A stretch of DNA of 64,000 nucleotides from Epiperipatus broadwayi (GCA_028023455.1 JAQFVV010012673.1:978567-1042566); one strand, 5' to 3'. Shown: positions 35,071 to 45,779, counted from the first letter of the stretch. Translations and numbers: made by a program. The notes: a model not told the origin generated them from the letters alone.

Positions 35071-36776
35071 TATAAATACAATTTATCCAAACTTCAAACC
35101 TTTTTAGCAAACTTTATTTGTACATACACCTACGTTTCAACTGACCTGCAGTCTTCTTCAGAGCTATGATATAATGAACAAAAAAAAACAACTATATAAT
35201 AACACAATAAAAAAATTTTTTTTAAACAAAAAAAATAAAAACAATATAAAATATATATATTAAAAACCTGAAATAAATAATCAAACCCATATAAAACAAT
35301 TAATATAAAATAAAATGTACTACATAAATAAAAAAATAAATATAAATTATACATGTGTATTCTTAACTTTATACATATATACATTCAAGGACAACTATTA
35401 ATCTAAATATTATCTATTTTATTATTATTAACAATCTACTAATTATCTGTATTCTTCATAAACTTAAACTTTATGATTAGTAATTAAAGTTCTTTTAATT
35501 TTAAATCATATTTATTATTTTCTTACTCATTCTTCTTTTAAAATTAATATTTTATATTTATTATTGCTGAATATTTAAAACCTATAAACTTTATAATCTT
35601 TACACTTACTAAGGTTATTCTGATCTTCTAAATAAAATAATGAAAAATCGTTTTTTTTCAAAAAATTATCTTATACCCTAGCTCCCTCTATTACATATTA
35701 TTTAAACTAAATATATATCCCCTACAACTCTTTATTTATATATATATATATTTTTACACTTTAACTTTTATTATATAATACTCATAAATTTATATTATAC
35801 TTCTTTATATGTTTTTATATATATAAACCCTACAACTTTATTTACATATATTTTTTTTATTTTATATATTTTAACTTTTATCATTATTTTTATATAATTC
35901 TTATAAAAAAATTTTTATACTGTTTTATATGTAAATATTATGCTAAGTTTATTAATTTATTTATTTATTATTATTTTTTATTATTTAATATCTATAAATA
36001 TACCTAAATTTATACTCCTATTTAACCTAATATTTTTTATCACCCCCAACTTATTTATTAACAATTATCTTTTTACATATTTACCTCTATATATCTTATT
36101 TAATAACTATACCAATCTCATCCTAATCCCAGAATCTCTATTAAATTCTGGTTTTATCTTTCTTATTAATATAGCTTCTTTTATTTTCCTTTCTTTAATA
36201 CTTTTTGTATATAACTTCATTTTTATTGAACTTTGTGTAAATTTGTGTCCTGTTTCTTTTATATGTAGATATATTGGTGATTTATTTTCTGCCATATGTT
36301 GTTTTAGTCTTGTTTTTATAGAATTTTTTGTTTTTCCCTCATATTTGTTATCAATCCCACTATCTAGACATTGTTTGCATTTTATCACATATACTCCATT
36401 AATTATTTCTTTATTATCTTTATTATATCCTATGTATTTGTTATCTATCAAATTTAATAGGTTTTCTCTTTTTTTATTAACTATTTTTGTATTAATTATT
36501 CTTTTGTATCTTTTATTAATCTTTTTTATAATTTTGTTAAATTTATTCACTATGATATTATTATTTGTTTTTATTCCTATATATCTATCTTCACCTTTCT
36601 TTTTTCCTTCACTCTTTTCATTTTTATTTATCTTATACTCTATTTTTCCAATACTTCTTTTAATTATATATACAGGGAAACCATTCATTTTTAATTCATT
36701 GATTATTAAATCTTTTTGTATATTATAATCTTCTTTCCTTGAACAATACATTGCAGCTCTGTATATTCTTGAATAT
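35071..36776 (-). mobile_element. Penelope-like element, 5'-truncated, left arm of inverted pair
   Basis: The arm is the reverse complement of 36818-38518, about 97% by eye. Its 3' tail (TCTTCTTCAGAGCTATGATA region at 35150, reversed) lies outward. Its 5'-truncated end is at the palindrome centre. It encodes the endonuclease frame at 36107-36751. The RT domain is absent. Confidence 0.85.
36107..36751 (-). CDS. Penelope GIY-YIG endonuclease fragment, damaged copy
   Basis: This 214-aa frame matches the post-RT part of endonuclease-bearing Penelope elements. The first 40 residues (MYCSRKEDYNIQKDL, then ELKMNGFPVYIIKR) correspond to the RT-thumb linker with its NGYP-like word. After a Lys/Asn-rich linker comes the GIY-YIG nuclease at about residues 125-210: GVY, a CxxC pair, TRLKQH with the catalytic Arg, ETGH, and KPEFNRD with the terminal conserved Asn. 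In this copy the second signature strand reads YEG instead of Y-V/I-G, and the next Glu is Lys (GKT), so nuclease activity is doubtful. It is about 95% identical to the copy at 36843. Reading frame and Met are open, but there is no RT, so it is not an autonomous element. The long frame on the opposite strand is a shadow. Confidence 0.75.
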   Translation of the reverse strand: MYCSRKEDYNIQKDLIINELKMNGFPVYIIKRSIGKIEYKINKNEKSEGKKKGEDRYIGIKTNNNIIVNKFNKIIKKINKRYKRIINTKIVNKKRENLLNLIDNKYIGYNKDNKEIINGVYVIKCKQCLDSGIDNKYEGKTKNSIKTRLKQHMAENKSPIYLHIKETGHKFTQSSIKMKLYTKSIKERKIKEAILIRKIKPEFNRDSGIRMRLV

Positions 36777-36817
36777 GAATATATATTTTCCTAATTTTAT
36801 ATTTCCTATCAATGTAT
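36777..36817. other. palindrome centre, 41-bp unique spacer
   Basis: GAATATATATTTTCC and the following bases do not pair between the arms. Both Penelope copies begin exactly here, so the spacer marks the join of the inverted duplication. Confidence 0.8.
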
Positions 36818-38518
36818 ATATTCAAGAATATACAGAGCTGCAATGTATTGTTCAAGAAAAGAAGATTATAATATACAAAAAGATTTAATAATCAATGAAT
36901 TAAAAATGAATGGTTTCCCTGTATATATAATTAAAAGAAGTATTGGAAAAATAGAGTATAAGATAAATAAAAATGAAAAGAGTGAAGGAAAAAAGAAAGG
37001 TGAAGATAGATATATAGGAATAAAAACAAATAATAATATCATAGTGAATAAATTTAACAAAATTATAAAAAAGATTAATAAAAGATACAAAAGAATAATT
37101 AATACAAAAATAGTTAATAAAAAAAGAGAAAACCTATTAAATTTGATAAATAACAAATACATAGGATATAATAACGGTAATAAAGAAATAATTAATGGAG
37201 TATATGTGATAAAATGCAAACAATGTCTAGATAATGGGATTGATAACAAATATGTGGGAGAAACAAAAAATTCTATAAAAACAAGACTAAAACAACATAT
37301 GGCAGATAATAAATCACCAATATATATACATACAAAAGAAACAGGACACAAATTTACACAAAGTTCAATAAAAATGAAGTTATATACAAAAAGTATTAAA
37401 GAAAGCAAAACAAAAGAAGCTATATTAATAAGAAAGATAAAACCAGAATTTAATAGAGATTCTGGGATTAGGATGAGATTGGTATAGTTATTAAATAAGA
37501 TATATAGAGGTAAATATGTAAAGAGATAATTGTTAATAAATAAGTTGGGGGTGATAAAAAATGTTAGGTTAAATAGGAGTATAAATTTAGGTATATTTAT
37601 AGATATTAAATAATAAAAAATAATAATAAATAAATAAATTAATAAACTTAGCATAATATTTACATATAAAACAGTATAAAAAAATTTTTATAAGAATTAT
37701 ATAAAAATAATGATAAAAGTTAAAATATATAAAATAAAAAAAATATATGTAAATAAAGTTGTAGGGTTTATATATATAAAAACATATAAAGAAGTATAAT
37801 ATAAATTTATGAGTATTATATAATAAAAGTTAAAGTGTAAAAATATATATATATATATAAATAAAGAGTTGTAGGGGATATATATTTAGTTTAAATAATA
37901 TGTAATAGAGGGAGCTAGGGTATAAGATAATTTTTTGAAAAAAACGATTTTTCATTATTTTATTTAGAAGATCAGAATAACCTTAGTAAGTGTAAAGATT
38001 ATAAAGTTTATAGGTTTTAAATATTCAGCAATAATAAATATAAAATATTAATTTTAAAAGAAGAATGAGTAAGAAAATAATAAATATGATTTAAAATTAA
38101 AAGAACTTTAATTACTAATCATAAAGTTTAAGTTTATGAAGAATACAGATAATTAGTAGATTGTTAATAATAATAAAATAGATAATATTTAGATTAATAG
38201 TTGTCCTTGAATGTATATATGTATAAAGTTAAGAATACACATGTATAATTTATATTTATTTTTTATTTATGTAGTACATTTTATTTTATATTAATTGTTT
38301 TATATGGGTTTGATTATTTATTTCAGGTTTTTAATATATATATATTATGTTGTTTTTTTATTGTTTAAAAAAATTTTTTTATGGTGTTATTATATAGTTG
38401 TTTTTTTTGTTCATTATATCATAGCTCTGAAGAAGACTGCAGGTCAGTCGAAACATAGGTGTATGTATAAATAAAGTTTGCTAAAAAGTGTTTGAAGTTT
38501 GGATAAATTGTATTTATA
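36818..38518 (+). mobile_element. Penelope-like element, 5'-truncated, right arm of inverted pair
   Basis: Mirror copy of 35071-36776. It encodes the better-preserved endonuclease (36843-37487), then about 900 bp of AT-rich 3' region, and ends with the family tail CTCTGAAGAAGACTGCAGG, CAGTCGAAAC and AATAAAG at about 38425-38475. Confidence 0.85.
36843..37487 (+). CDS. Penelope GIY-YIG endonuclease fragment, intact motif copy
   Basis: 214 codons from the first Met. The frame stays open back to the palindrome centre (YSRIYRAA precedes the Met), as expected for a 5'-truncated RT-endonuclease protein. The nuclease signature is complete: GVY (about residue 120), CKQC, KYVGETKNS, TRLKQHM with the Arg, KETGHKF, and KPEFNRD near the C-terminus. 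The two Cys and two His around the signature fit the CCHH arrangement reported for these endonucleases. In the living element this enzyme nicks target DNA for RT priming. Here the RT itself is missing, so any product would be an isolated nuclease. Codon use is extremely AT-rich. Nothing shows that it is expressed. Confidence 0.8.
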   Translation: MYCSRKEDYNIQKDLIINELKMNGFPVYIIKRSIGKIEYKINKNEKSEGKKKGEDRYIGIKTNNNIIVNKFNKIIKKINKRYKRIINTKIVNKKRENLLNLINNKYIGYNNGNKEIINGVYVIKCKQCLDNGIDNKYVGETKNSIKTRLKQHMADNKSPIYIHTKETGHKFTQSSIKMKLYTKSIKESKTKEAILIRKIKPEFNRDSGIRMRLV

Positions 38519-38599
38519 CGATATTACGGCAAACATAAAGAAAAGTGTGATTTTGGTAATAATTAATTACATAACATTTTGAGTAGTATCATTTTCCAT

Positions 38600-38735
38600 T
38601 CTTCTTCAGGTGTTGCTGGCCTATATGCACAGTGACAATATTCATTTAGAAGTTGAACTCACATCTTTAGATTCATGAATATCGAATTTAAGGCAAACAC
38701 TATACCAATTGAGCTGTTCATATAGATCAGGAACA
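38600..38735 (-). mobile_element. tRNA-derived SINE, a different family
   Basis: On the minus strand, CAGCTCAATTGGTATAG (A box) and GTGAGTTCAACTTC (B-box-like) are spaced as in a tRNA gene. It lies in the 273-bp asymmetric insert between the right Penelope arm and the right outer arm, with no partner on the left side. Confidence 0.6.
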
Positions 38736-38791
38736 GCAGAAGAGAAGTGAAGAATAATACTACTTGAAACATTGTGTAATTACTAACCTAT

Positions 38792-38942
38792 ATTGTCTAT
38801 TTGTGTGTTATTACTAACAAGTTGTTTGTATTTGGAAAGTTTAAATAAAATTTAAAATTTTCTATACATTCAACATTCACTCATAAAAGATGGAAATAGT
38901 CCAACATATCACATCTTATAATATACCATTATTACAAACTTT
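38792..38942. repeat. right outer arm of the nested palindrome
   Basis: Reverse complement relative of 34905-35063. Its presence outside the Penelope pair shows that the inverted repeat includes flanking DNA. Confidence 0.8.
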
Positions 38943-39076
38943 CAGACAAATACTGTACTGTAAATGTTGTGAACTATGTTAGCACAATCACTCTTTCAGA
39001 AAATATAAAAAAATATTTCAAATTTTTTTTAATATAGATAAAGCATTTATTTTATAACATCTTGAGTGCGATTATA

Positions 39077-39633
39077 ATTACAATAGAATGACAGCCTGTT
39101 AAGCTAATTGCGCAGACGCTGTGAGAATGTTATTAATAAATGAATACCTTCGAACAACCACATGATATAGTATTTTTATAAGAGTAAAAAGGAATCCTCT
39201 TACTCTTACGACTCAAATGTTTATATATGAGCAAATCTGAAGTAGTTGTAATGAAGGCGTGACTACATAATAGTCACTTTAAATTACTATATATAATGTC
39301 TGTATGAATGACGCCAATGAAATTTTCTAGAATTTACTAAATGCCACTCTAAACGAAACTAAATCATATACATGAATAAGCATTTATTTTCATTGGCGTC
39401 ATTCATACAGACATTATATATAGTAGTTTAAAGTGACTATTATGTAGTCACACCTTCGTTACAACTACTTCAGATTTGCTCATATATAAACATTTGAGTC
39501 GTAAGAGTAAGAGGATTCCTTTTTACTCTTATACAAATACTATATCATGTGGTTGTTCGAAGGTATTCATTTATTAATAACATTCTCACAGCATCTGCAC
39601 AATTAGCTTAACAGGCTGTCATTCTATTGTAAT
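39077..39633. mobile_element. 557-bp palindromic element with TA-flanked ends
   Basis: The left arm 39077-39322 and right arm 39388-39633 are near-perfect inverted copies around a 65-bp loop. Ends read TA/CAATAGAATGACAGCC and the mirror image followed by TA, fitting a TA target duplication. A single diverged arm occurs at 26990-27245. No protein is encoded. Confidence 0.85.
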
Positions 39634-39883
39634 ATAGATAAAGTAATATGGATGTGTGAAAAACTATCAAACTGTGCTATTTATTTTATAATTATGAAAA
39701 TATTTGAAAATATTCTAATATACCAATTTTGATAGGTGCTAATACTAACAAGGAATTTCATATGAATGTTCATCCTATAAAAAAATTAGAGTGTGCCGAT
39801 TGATGTTTGCTGACTTCAGATTTTTTTTCAGTTCAAAAATCATGTAAAGTTTGATTTTATTTATTAGTGCAAAGATAGTATGT

Positions 39884-40416
39884 AATTAAACAGTAAGGAT
39901 TTTTCATCATAACACATCCACTGAACTGTTTTTTTTTTTGCAATATCTCAACAATGCCTTGTTGATTATTCAGAAAACTTTTGAAATAAGATACAAGATA
40001 GAAACTTTTGAAAAGATAAGAGCAGCTGTTTTATCTTTAAACCTACTCTCTAATTATATAGGCCAATCTAAAGCATGTTAATTTAAGAGTGTGAAGCCGT
40101 TTCTCAGTTCACTTTGCTTCCATTGTTTTCTTTCTTCACATTAATTTTCATGAAATCTTTAAATTCATTATATGTTAGTACTTGGAAATATGCAAAAAAA
40201 AAAATGGAAGTGAACAGAAAAACATTTTCATGCTCTTAATTTGAGATGCTTTAGATTGGCCTATATAATTAAAAAGCAGATTTAAAGATAATACAGCCAC
40301 TCTTATTTTATTGTGTCTTAGTTTGAGAGTATCCTCAATACTCAACAAGATGTCACTGAAATATAAAAAAGAATAAAGGACATGTGTTAAGATAAAACAT
40401 CCTTACTGTTTAATTG
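39884..40416. mobile_element. 533-bp fold-back element
   Basis: The left arm 39884-40140 (starting AATTAAACAGTAAGGAT) pairs with the right arm 40195-40416 (ending ATCCTTACTGTTTAATTG). Shared inner words: AATTATATAGGCCAATCTAA and its inverse. Arms are diverged by indels. Fragments of the arm appear at 47830-47895 and near 15380. Confidence 0.75.
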
Positions 40417-41515
40417 ATTGATGGAAGAATCTGTACTACTTAAAATATCGACCTACACTAATGTGAGTTACAATAGTGAAATAACAGCATTCCAATACTG
40501 CAAAATGAATATGCTTCTTATGGAGGAAACACCCGTGATTTTAAATGAATATGAAAGCAATAGAATTAATAAGACTAATGGCAAATAATGAAAACTCTTT
40601 TAAAATAATAACGTTGATTTTTTTAAAAACATTATTGTATAAATTATTTTGACAGAAGTTGTACATTTAGTTTTTTTCCCTAATGTTAATAAGTTTATAT
40701 GTCGAATTTGCTGTTAAGAAAATACTAATATATACAATAAATATAAACATCATGGATTTATTTATGTATACTTAGTAATGCATAATGCAGGTGCACTATT
40801 GTTCTTGATGAGTTCAACTTTTTTTTGTTTCTGATTTGCTCTGAATGCTTTTGACATTTATATATTTTAATTAAAAACTATTAACCCCCAAGATATTTGT
40901 AATTAAATTATCTACCATTGGAAGTTTTATATGGATGCCTGCCATTAAGTGTGACACTGTTGTTTCAGTGCTCTCATGTGGCCAAATATACAATTGAGTA
41001 AAGAACTTATGTAAAGACTGATGAATTGCAAACAGTTATATGCCAATTATATATTAGTAAAAATAATATTACTTTATAAAATCAGAAAAATGTTTTTGTA
41101 CAATATATAGCAAAATAACCAAATACTTCACTAGCTGATCTAAAATAAATTATTTCATTATTGAGTCATGAATCTTGGATTACTTGTACGAATCATTAAT
41201 ACAAAAAAAAATGGATAAAAGATTTATTTTGCTTTATCATAAGTATAAAAAACCTGAAGAAATGTTTTTGTAAATTCATAAAATTTTGTTTACATTTATT
41301 CTATAAAAATTGCTGTAATGGATGCTGTAAACAATTGTGATTTTAAAAATAATAGATAAGTTTGTTCAAAGAAAAAAGTAGATTTTATGAAAAATAAAAC
41401 TGAATGGAAAATAGTCTTACATAAGAATTAAAATGTATATAAAACATAAAAAACATATGATAACACTAGTTAATGTTTATCACTTGACTATCACATGACT
41501 CCAACAAACACATTG
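40417..41515. other. AT-rich DNA, nothing recognised
   Basis: No coding or repeat signal supported. Confidence 0.5.
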
Positions 41516-41519
41516 CTAA

Positions 41520-41710
41520 TTTGTAACTTTCCTCTTTTCACAGTTACGCCATCTAGTATAAGCTTTGGCAACTAACAGATACAGGTGGAAGTGATTAATA
41601 AATGTACTACCCAGTGCTCTTCTATCCAATACTATGCAACTACTTTCTAGCTTATGGGTATTATTAGTGAGAAGATTCAGATCTGGGAACAGTGCACATG
41701 GATTTCTTAA
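41520..41710 (+). mobile_element. T-family element, strongly diverged copy
   Basis: Recognisable only by order of words: TTCACAGTTACGCCATC, CCCAGTGCTCTTCTATCCAA, CTACTTTCTAGCTTATGG and CAGATCTGGGAACAGTGCAC. No target duplication was found. Confidence 0.5.
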
Positions 41711-43522
41711 TGAACTTTCCTCTAAAAGCCAACTTTAACTTTTTTGTTTTACTATCAGGTTATTTTCCCTTTTTGCAATACATAAACATTTTCAACCACC
41801 TTGCCTATCTAGTTACAAAGATTTGGAATGAGTTTAGTATCTACATATTTTGGTGTCCTTCATTTTTAGCAATGACAGGCACGGAGCAACTCATATTACA
41901 TGACAAATAAAAATACTTATTGTTATTTGATAAAATAGAGATCATTTGGACATCAACTAAAAGGAAACAAATAAATTTGGATATAGAAGTTAAAAAATAG
42001 AATATATATTGAAACAGTAAGATTCGTATTCGAATCTTAAGTTTCACCTTTTTCTGTCGTCTCTCACTGACCGGTCTATCCCGCCCAAATTTAAACCTTT
42101 TTGTATCGAATTGTGTGTGTAGCAATATTAAAAATGTATAAATATATGTAGAATTCAGCATGGACATGCACACATTTCAATCTCAAATTAAAGGCAATAA
42201 ATAAGGATAAAATAATATAATTTAGATTTCTTTTAGTTATATAATTTTGTATAATTTTAATCATTTATTTTGGATTATAAAGTTCGTATTTATTGCTTTG
42301 TTTAAATTTTGTTTAATAATAATTCTAAAAAAATCTGATGTAATATTTAATTAAAAGTTAAAATAATCTTATGTTCCCTTTTTGTCTTTGAAATTTAAAA
42401 GCATCGGTCAGTGATAGATAATAGATTAATTAAAGAAAAATTCCCCAAAATGTAATTAGTAAATGTAAAATGTAAACAATAGAACGGCAGCTTTCTTTAA
42501 TTAAAACCAACAAAATGCATTGATTATCCTCAGGGCAGATTAAGTAGAACCTAAAAATACCTTAACAAAAATGTGAAAGATCAAGATAAAAAAAGAGGCC
42601 ATCTTAGACTTGCTGGAGACATTCACTTAAACTTTAGCTCTGCTCTCGATCACTGAGAGTCTCCAAAATATAAAAATAAATTGTTCCTGCCAAGGTATGA
42701 CCGAGTAAAAGCACCTAGATTATTCTCCATCGGGAGATGGCCTATCGGATGCTGAACTTTCCATTGCCCATCATAAATTCACCATGAAGATCTGCTGCCT
42801 GAAATAAATGAGAAAGCTGCTGCTGCTGTGAAAGTAAATGAAATATCTAAATACAAGAAAGAATTGCCACTCGTGAACTTTTTGCTGCTAAACTAATGGA
42901 ATCAGAAAACTTCTTATAAAACAGGTACCTGTCTGTGTTCAAACTCTAGAGTACTCTAATAACATGCTATAGCTCTTCTTCATATTACTTATCTAAATTA
43001 TAAAATGTAAAAACTATCATTTGTATAACTAAAATTGAATAATTAATGTAATGTGTAAATGTCTCTAATAATCTAGCTTACCTCACTCTATCTTTCTTGG
43101 GTGCGTATTTCTATAATCTACATTTTTATCTATAGTTATTATTTAATTATTGCATGCTAATAATTGTCTCAATGTTCAAAGTTTAAATCTATGATTGCTT
43201 GAAATAGTGAATGCGTGTCAGATTTCATTAACATTACTTTCATAAATAATTTAATTTTCATATAAACCGATACGCATTCAATGCTTCATTTATTGTAATG
43301 CAGGGGTCTACAACTTCGTAAATGGCTGGCATATTAGTTGTAATCATTCCCAGTTTAGATATGTTTTGTATATATTAAATCTTAATGAATAATTCCATCA
43401 AATTACATTTCTTTGAGAGTCGCCAACGTTCTTTAGTAAATGTTGATAATGTAGGGCCGAGTCAGAAATCTATTTAAATCTCATCATAATCGTTTATACA
43501 GTATATATGTGTTACATTTTAG
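41711..43522. other. probable intron upstream of the terminal exon; coding-like patch at 42696-42915
   Basis: In 42780-42890 a 37-codon stretch (EDLLPEINEKAAAAVKVNEI) is followed in another frame by ERIATRELFAAKLMESENF. This looks like a decayed coding piece broken by a frameshift; the family is unknown. The rest is AT-rich without features. Confidence 0.35.
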
Positions 43523-43732
43523 AGACGCAATGACCCATTCTGCCGTGAAATTTCCAGATTCTTCAGGGTTGAAATTAACCCCAGTCATCCTACACAAGCG
43601 GGCATAATGGGTGCTCCTGTAGGACTTGACAATGTCATGCAGCCAGCCAGCAAACTGCGACATGGACCGCTTGTCCCTGGTTATGCTTATGTGACACCTT
43701 ACTTCATCGGGCCAAGGCAGAGACCAGCCTGA
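43523..43732 (+). CDS. 3'-terminal coding exon of an unidentified gene
   Basis: After the acceptor TTACATTTTAG (AG at 43521-43522) a 69-codon frame runs to TGA at 43730-43732. It begins RRNDPFCREISRFFRVEI and ends YAYVTPYFIGPRQRPA, with a Pro/Gly-rich middle (MGAPVGLDNVMQPAS). G+C is about half, far above the neighbourhood, and the drop after the stop is abrupt. There is no Met to start from, so upstream exons must lie further 5', outside this stretch or unrecognised. The tail resembles the short Pro/Tyr-rich ends of structural or ciliary proteins only in flavour, and no family is claimed. AATAAA follows at 43879 and again near 43903. This is the best candidate for a real host gene in the window. 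Confidence 0.6.
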   Translation, partial: RRNDPFCREISRFFRVEINPSHPTQAGIMGAPVGLDNVMQPASKLRHGPLVPGYAYVTPYFIGPRQRPA

Positions 43733-43910
43733 CAGTCTTATAAACTCATTCGCGGCATTGCAGTTTCAATATACTGCCCTTCCATATCGCCTTTCTAAAG
43801 CATACCACGTGTTCCTTTACTTAATTTTATTATTCTATATATCACTCCGCCTCTGCATTATCTTCGTAATTCACTCTCAAATAAATGTTTGCCCTTAGTC
43901 ATAAAATAAA
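43733..43910 (+). other. probable 3' UTR with poly-A signals
   Basis: Moderate G+C fades after about 43860. AATAAA occurs at 43879-43884 and again near 43903-43910. It follows the stop of the candidate exon. Confidence 0.45.
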
Positions 43911-44048
43911 TATTTTAATTAAATAAATATATGTCCACCGCTACTCTTAAATCTTACTTTAGACTCTTGCATTGCAAAGGTATAAATTCCCCAAGGCATG
44001 CATTAGAAATACTTACTCGAGAATTTTAGGTAGCTAGATTACGCCTTC

Positions 44049-44290
44049 AAATAAATGAATTCCTTTTGTAAACATTACAGTATCGGAAATACCGTTACTG
44101 AGGTCCTCAAGATAAAATAAGGTCGAAACAAATAAATGTATTCCTTTTGTAAACATTACAGTATCGGAAATACCGCTACTGAAGTCCTCAATATAAAATA
44201 ATGTCTAAATAAATAAATGTATTCTTTAAAATATAATAGTATTGCAAATCCCACTAATGAAGCTTTGAATCCATAAAATATTATTAGTAA
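44049..44290. repeat. tandem repeat, three units of about 81 bp
   Basis: Units start at 44049, 44131 and 44212 with AATAAATG. The first two are nearly identical (CCTTTTGTAAACATTACAG, TATCGGAAATACCG, CTACTGA or TTACTGA, GTCCTCAA). The third is diverged. It lies 140 bp beyond the last poly-A signal. Confidence 0.85.
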
Positions 44291-44836
44291 ATGATTTTCT
44301 TATTAAAATGTGTGAATAAATAATTTTAAACTATACGTCTGCAGTTACGTTTCATTTATTCGATACCCATTCTATATAATATTTCCTCGATTATGTAAAT
44401 ATGAATGTTTAATTAATATTAGTTTGATTATTGGCTAACTCGAGAATAAAATCATGAATCTCTTGCATATCCCTGACCACCGTGCCTAAGGAAATATTTA
44501 CTAATGTCGCATCAGATGCGTTGTTTTGTGGATTGTATTGTGGAACCGATAAACTATGTTCGAACTCAGTAACATGGGTGGCTTCGCTACCTCAATGGTG
44601 CTGCTGTTCTGTGTGGTGGTCAAATTCTGCACTATGTTTATTAGTCACACATTTTCTGACTGTTATAATATCATTTATTTTTTTAATGTAGAATAATGAA
44701 AAGACATATGAGAAAATTATATTCTTATTAATACTTAAATTAATTCTTCTATTTATTTTAAGCAATACCAATGCAATATCTTATTATTCCAAACTTTCAA
44801 TAGTAATTGAAAGATTCAACTGTCAAAACACTATAT
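44291..44836. other. no gene supported
   Basis: The frame 44482-44691 (+) is moderately GC-rich and Cys/Trp-rich, but shows no family, acceptor or domain. Confidence 0.4.
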
Positions 44837-45026
44837 AAAACCAGTCAAGACTTAAACAATATCAATATCAATAACAATCAACAATTTCAAACTGTTGTGA
44901 AGGCAACCTTCTTTTAACAATAAAGGCAAAATTTATTTAGTGTTAAAAAAAGGTTGCCTTGACAACAGGTGAAATTGTTGATTGTTATTATTGATATTGG
45001 GACTGTCTAAGTGTTGACTGGTTTTT
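44837..45026. mobile_element. fold-back element, family C, complete
   Basis: The left arm (44837-44912, starting AAAACCAGTCAA) and right arm (44950-45026, ending TTGACTGGTTTT) pair. Inner words AAGGCAACCTT and AAGGTTGCCTT are exact inverses. It shares GTCTAAGTGTTGACTG with 5381-5441 and the single arm at 51247. Confidence 0.8.
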
Positions 45027-45250
45027 AATGATTACTTACACGCCCATTTAGCCTTGAGAATTGTTCCACTTATTATATATATATATAAGTAAATATAACA
45101 ATGAAATTGTAAAGAAAAAAAATGATGTCATCATTTTTAGTTTTTTTTTTTTTATCTTTATGAGAAAACTTGTTAGCAATTTTATTTCCAATCTCATATA
45201 TTTATGTCATCCAGCATAAACATTATTAATCAGTCAATGCCAGATGGTAG

Positions 45251-45346
45251 ATTTTTTTTTCATATGTCAAAATGTTGAATGGGAAGCGAACCCAGGCCAG
45301 CTGCTTGGAAGGCAATATGCTAACCACTAGGCTACTAACACTTGAC
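45251..45346 (-). mobile_element. tRNA-Gly-like SINE (family A), copy 3, with 13-bp target duplication
   Basis: On the minus strand: CCTAGTGGTTAGCA (A box), an anticodon loop CCTTCCAAG that would read UCC, and GGGTTCGCTTCCCA (B box, T-arm stem intact). Then TTTTGACATATG and a short A-run. The exact repeat TGCCAGATGGTAG flanks it (45238-45250 and 45347-45359). The acceptor stem is poorly paired, so it is a SINE or retro-pseudogene and not a working tRNA gene. Confidence 0.85.
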
Positions 45347-45779
45347 TGCCAGATGGTAGTTCTTAATAAACCTGTATTTTATGCCATCTACATATTTCCT
45401 GATTAGTTTCTAGCATATTTATATTACTAAAGCTTACCCTTTAATGCATGAACATTGTGAAATTGGCAGAAAAAATGCTAATAAAAAAATGGATATGCAA
45501 AGTTCATGTGACATTTTGTATATGAGATAAAATCTTATTGGTTTAAAAACAGGCAATCTTGGAACAGAATAATGAAACAAACAAAGAGCTTTATTAATAT
45601 AGAGTAGAAAAATAAACATATCAATGCTCATAAAGTTATATGATTATTGTTCATTTGAAAACTATAAACAAAAAAAAAAAACAATGGGCTCATAGTGATA
45701 TGTAACAGTTACAGACGGCTAAAATGTTTAACCTACCTAATAATAACTCAGAGTATATGGCCTACTTATACAAATCTTC

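Noticed and set aside
35940-36728. 262-aa hydrophobic open frame (+), and its mirror at 36866-37654 (-)
   Set aside because: They are antisense shadows of the Penelope endonuclease frames. The Leu/Ile/Phe richness comes from reading AT-rich Lys/Asn codons backwards.
42010-42120. tRNA-like piece with GATTCGTATTCGAATC
   Set aside because: The word is a small palindrome; no A box lies at the right distance.
44482-44691. Cys/Trp-rich 69-aa protein
   Set aside because: No domain, no signal peptide, no splice support; not enough to call.
45251-45346. Functional tRNA-Gly gene
   Set aside because: The acceptor stem does not pair properly, and the body is followed by a SINE tail and flanked by a target duplication.
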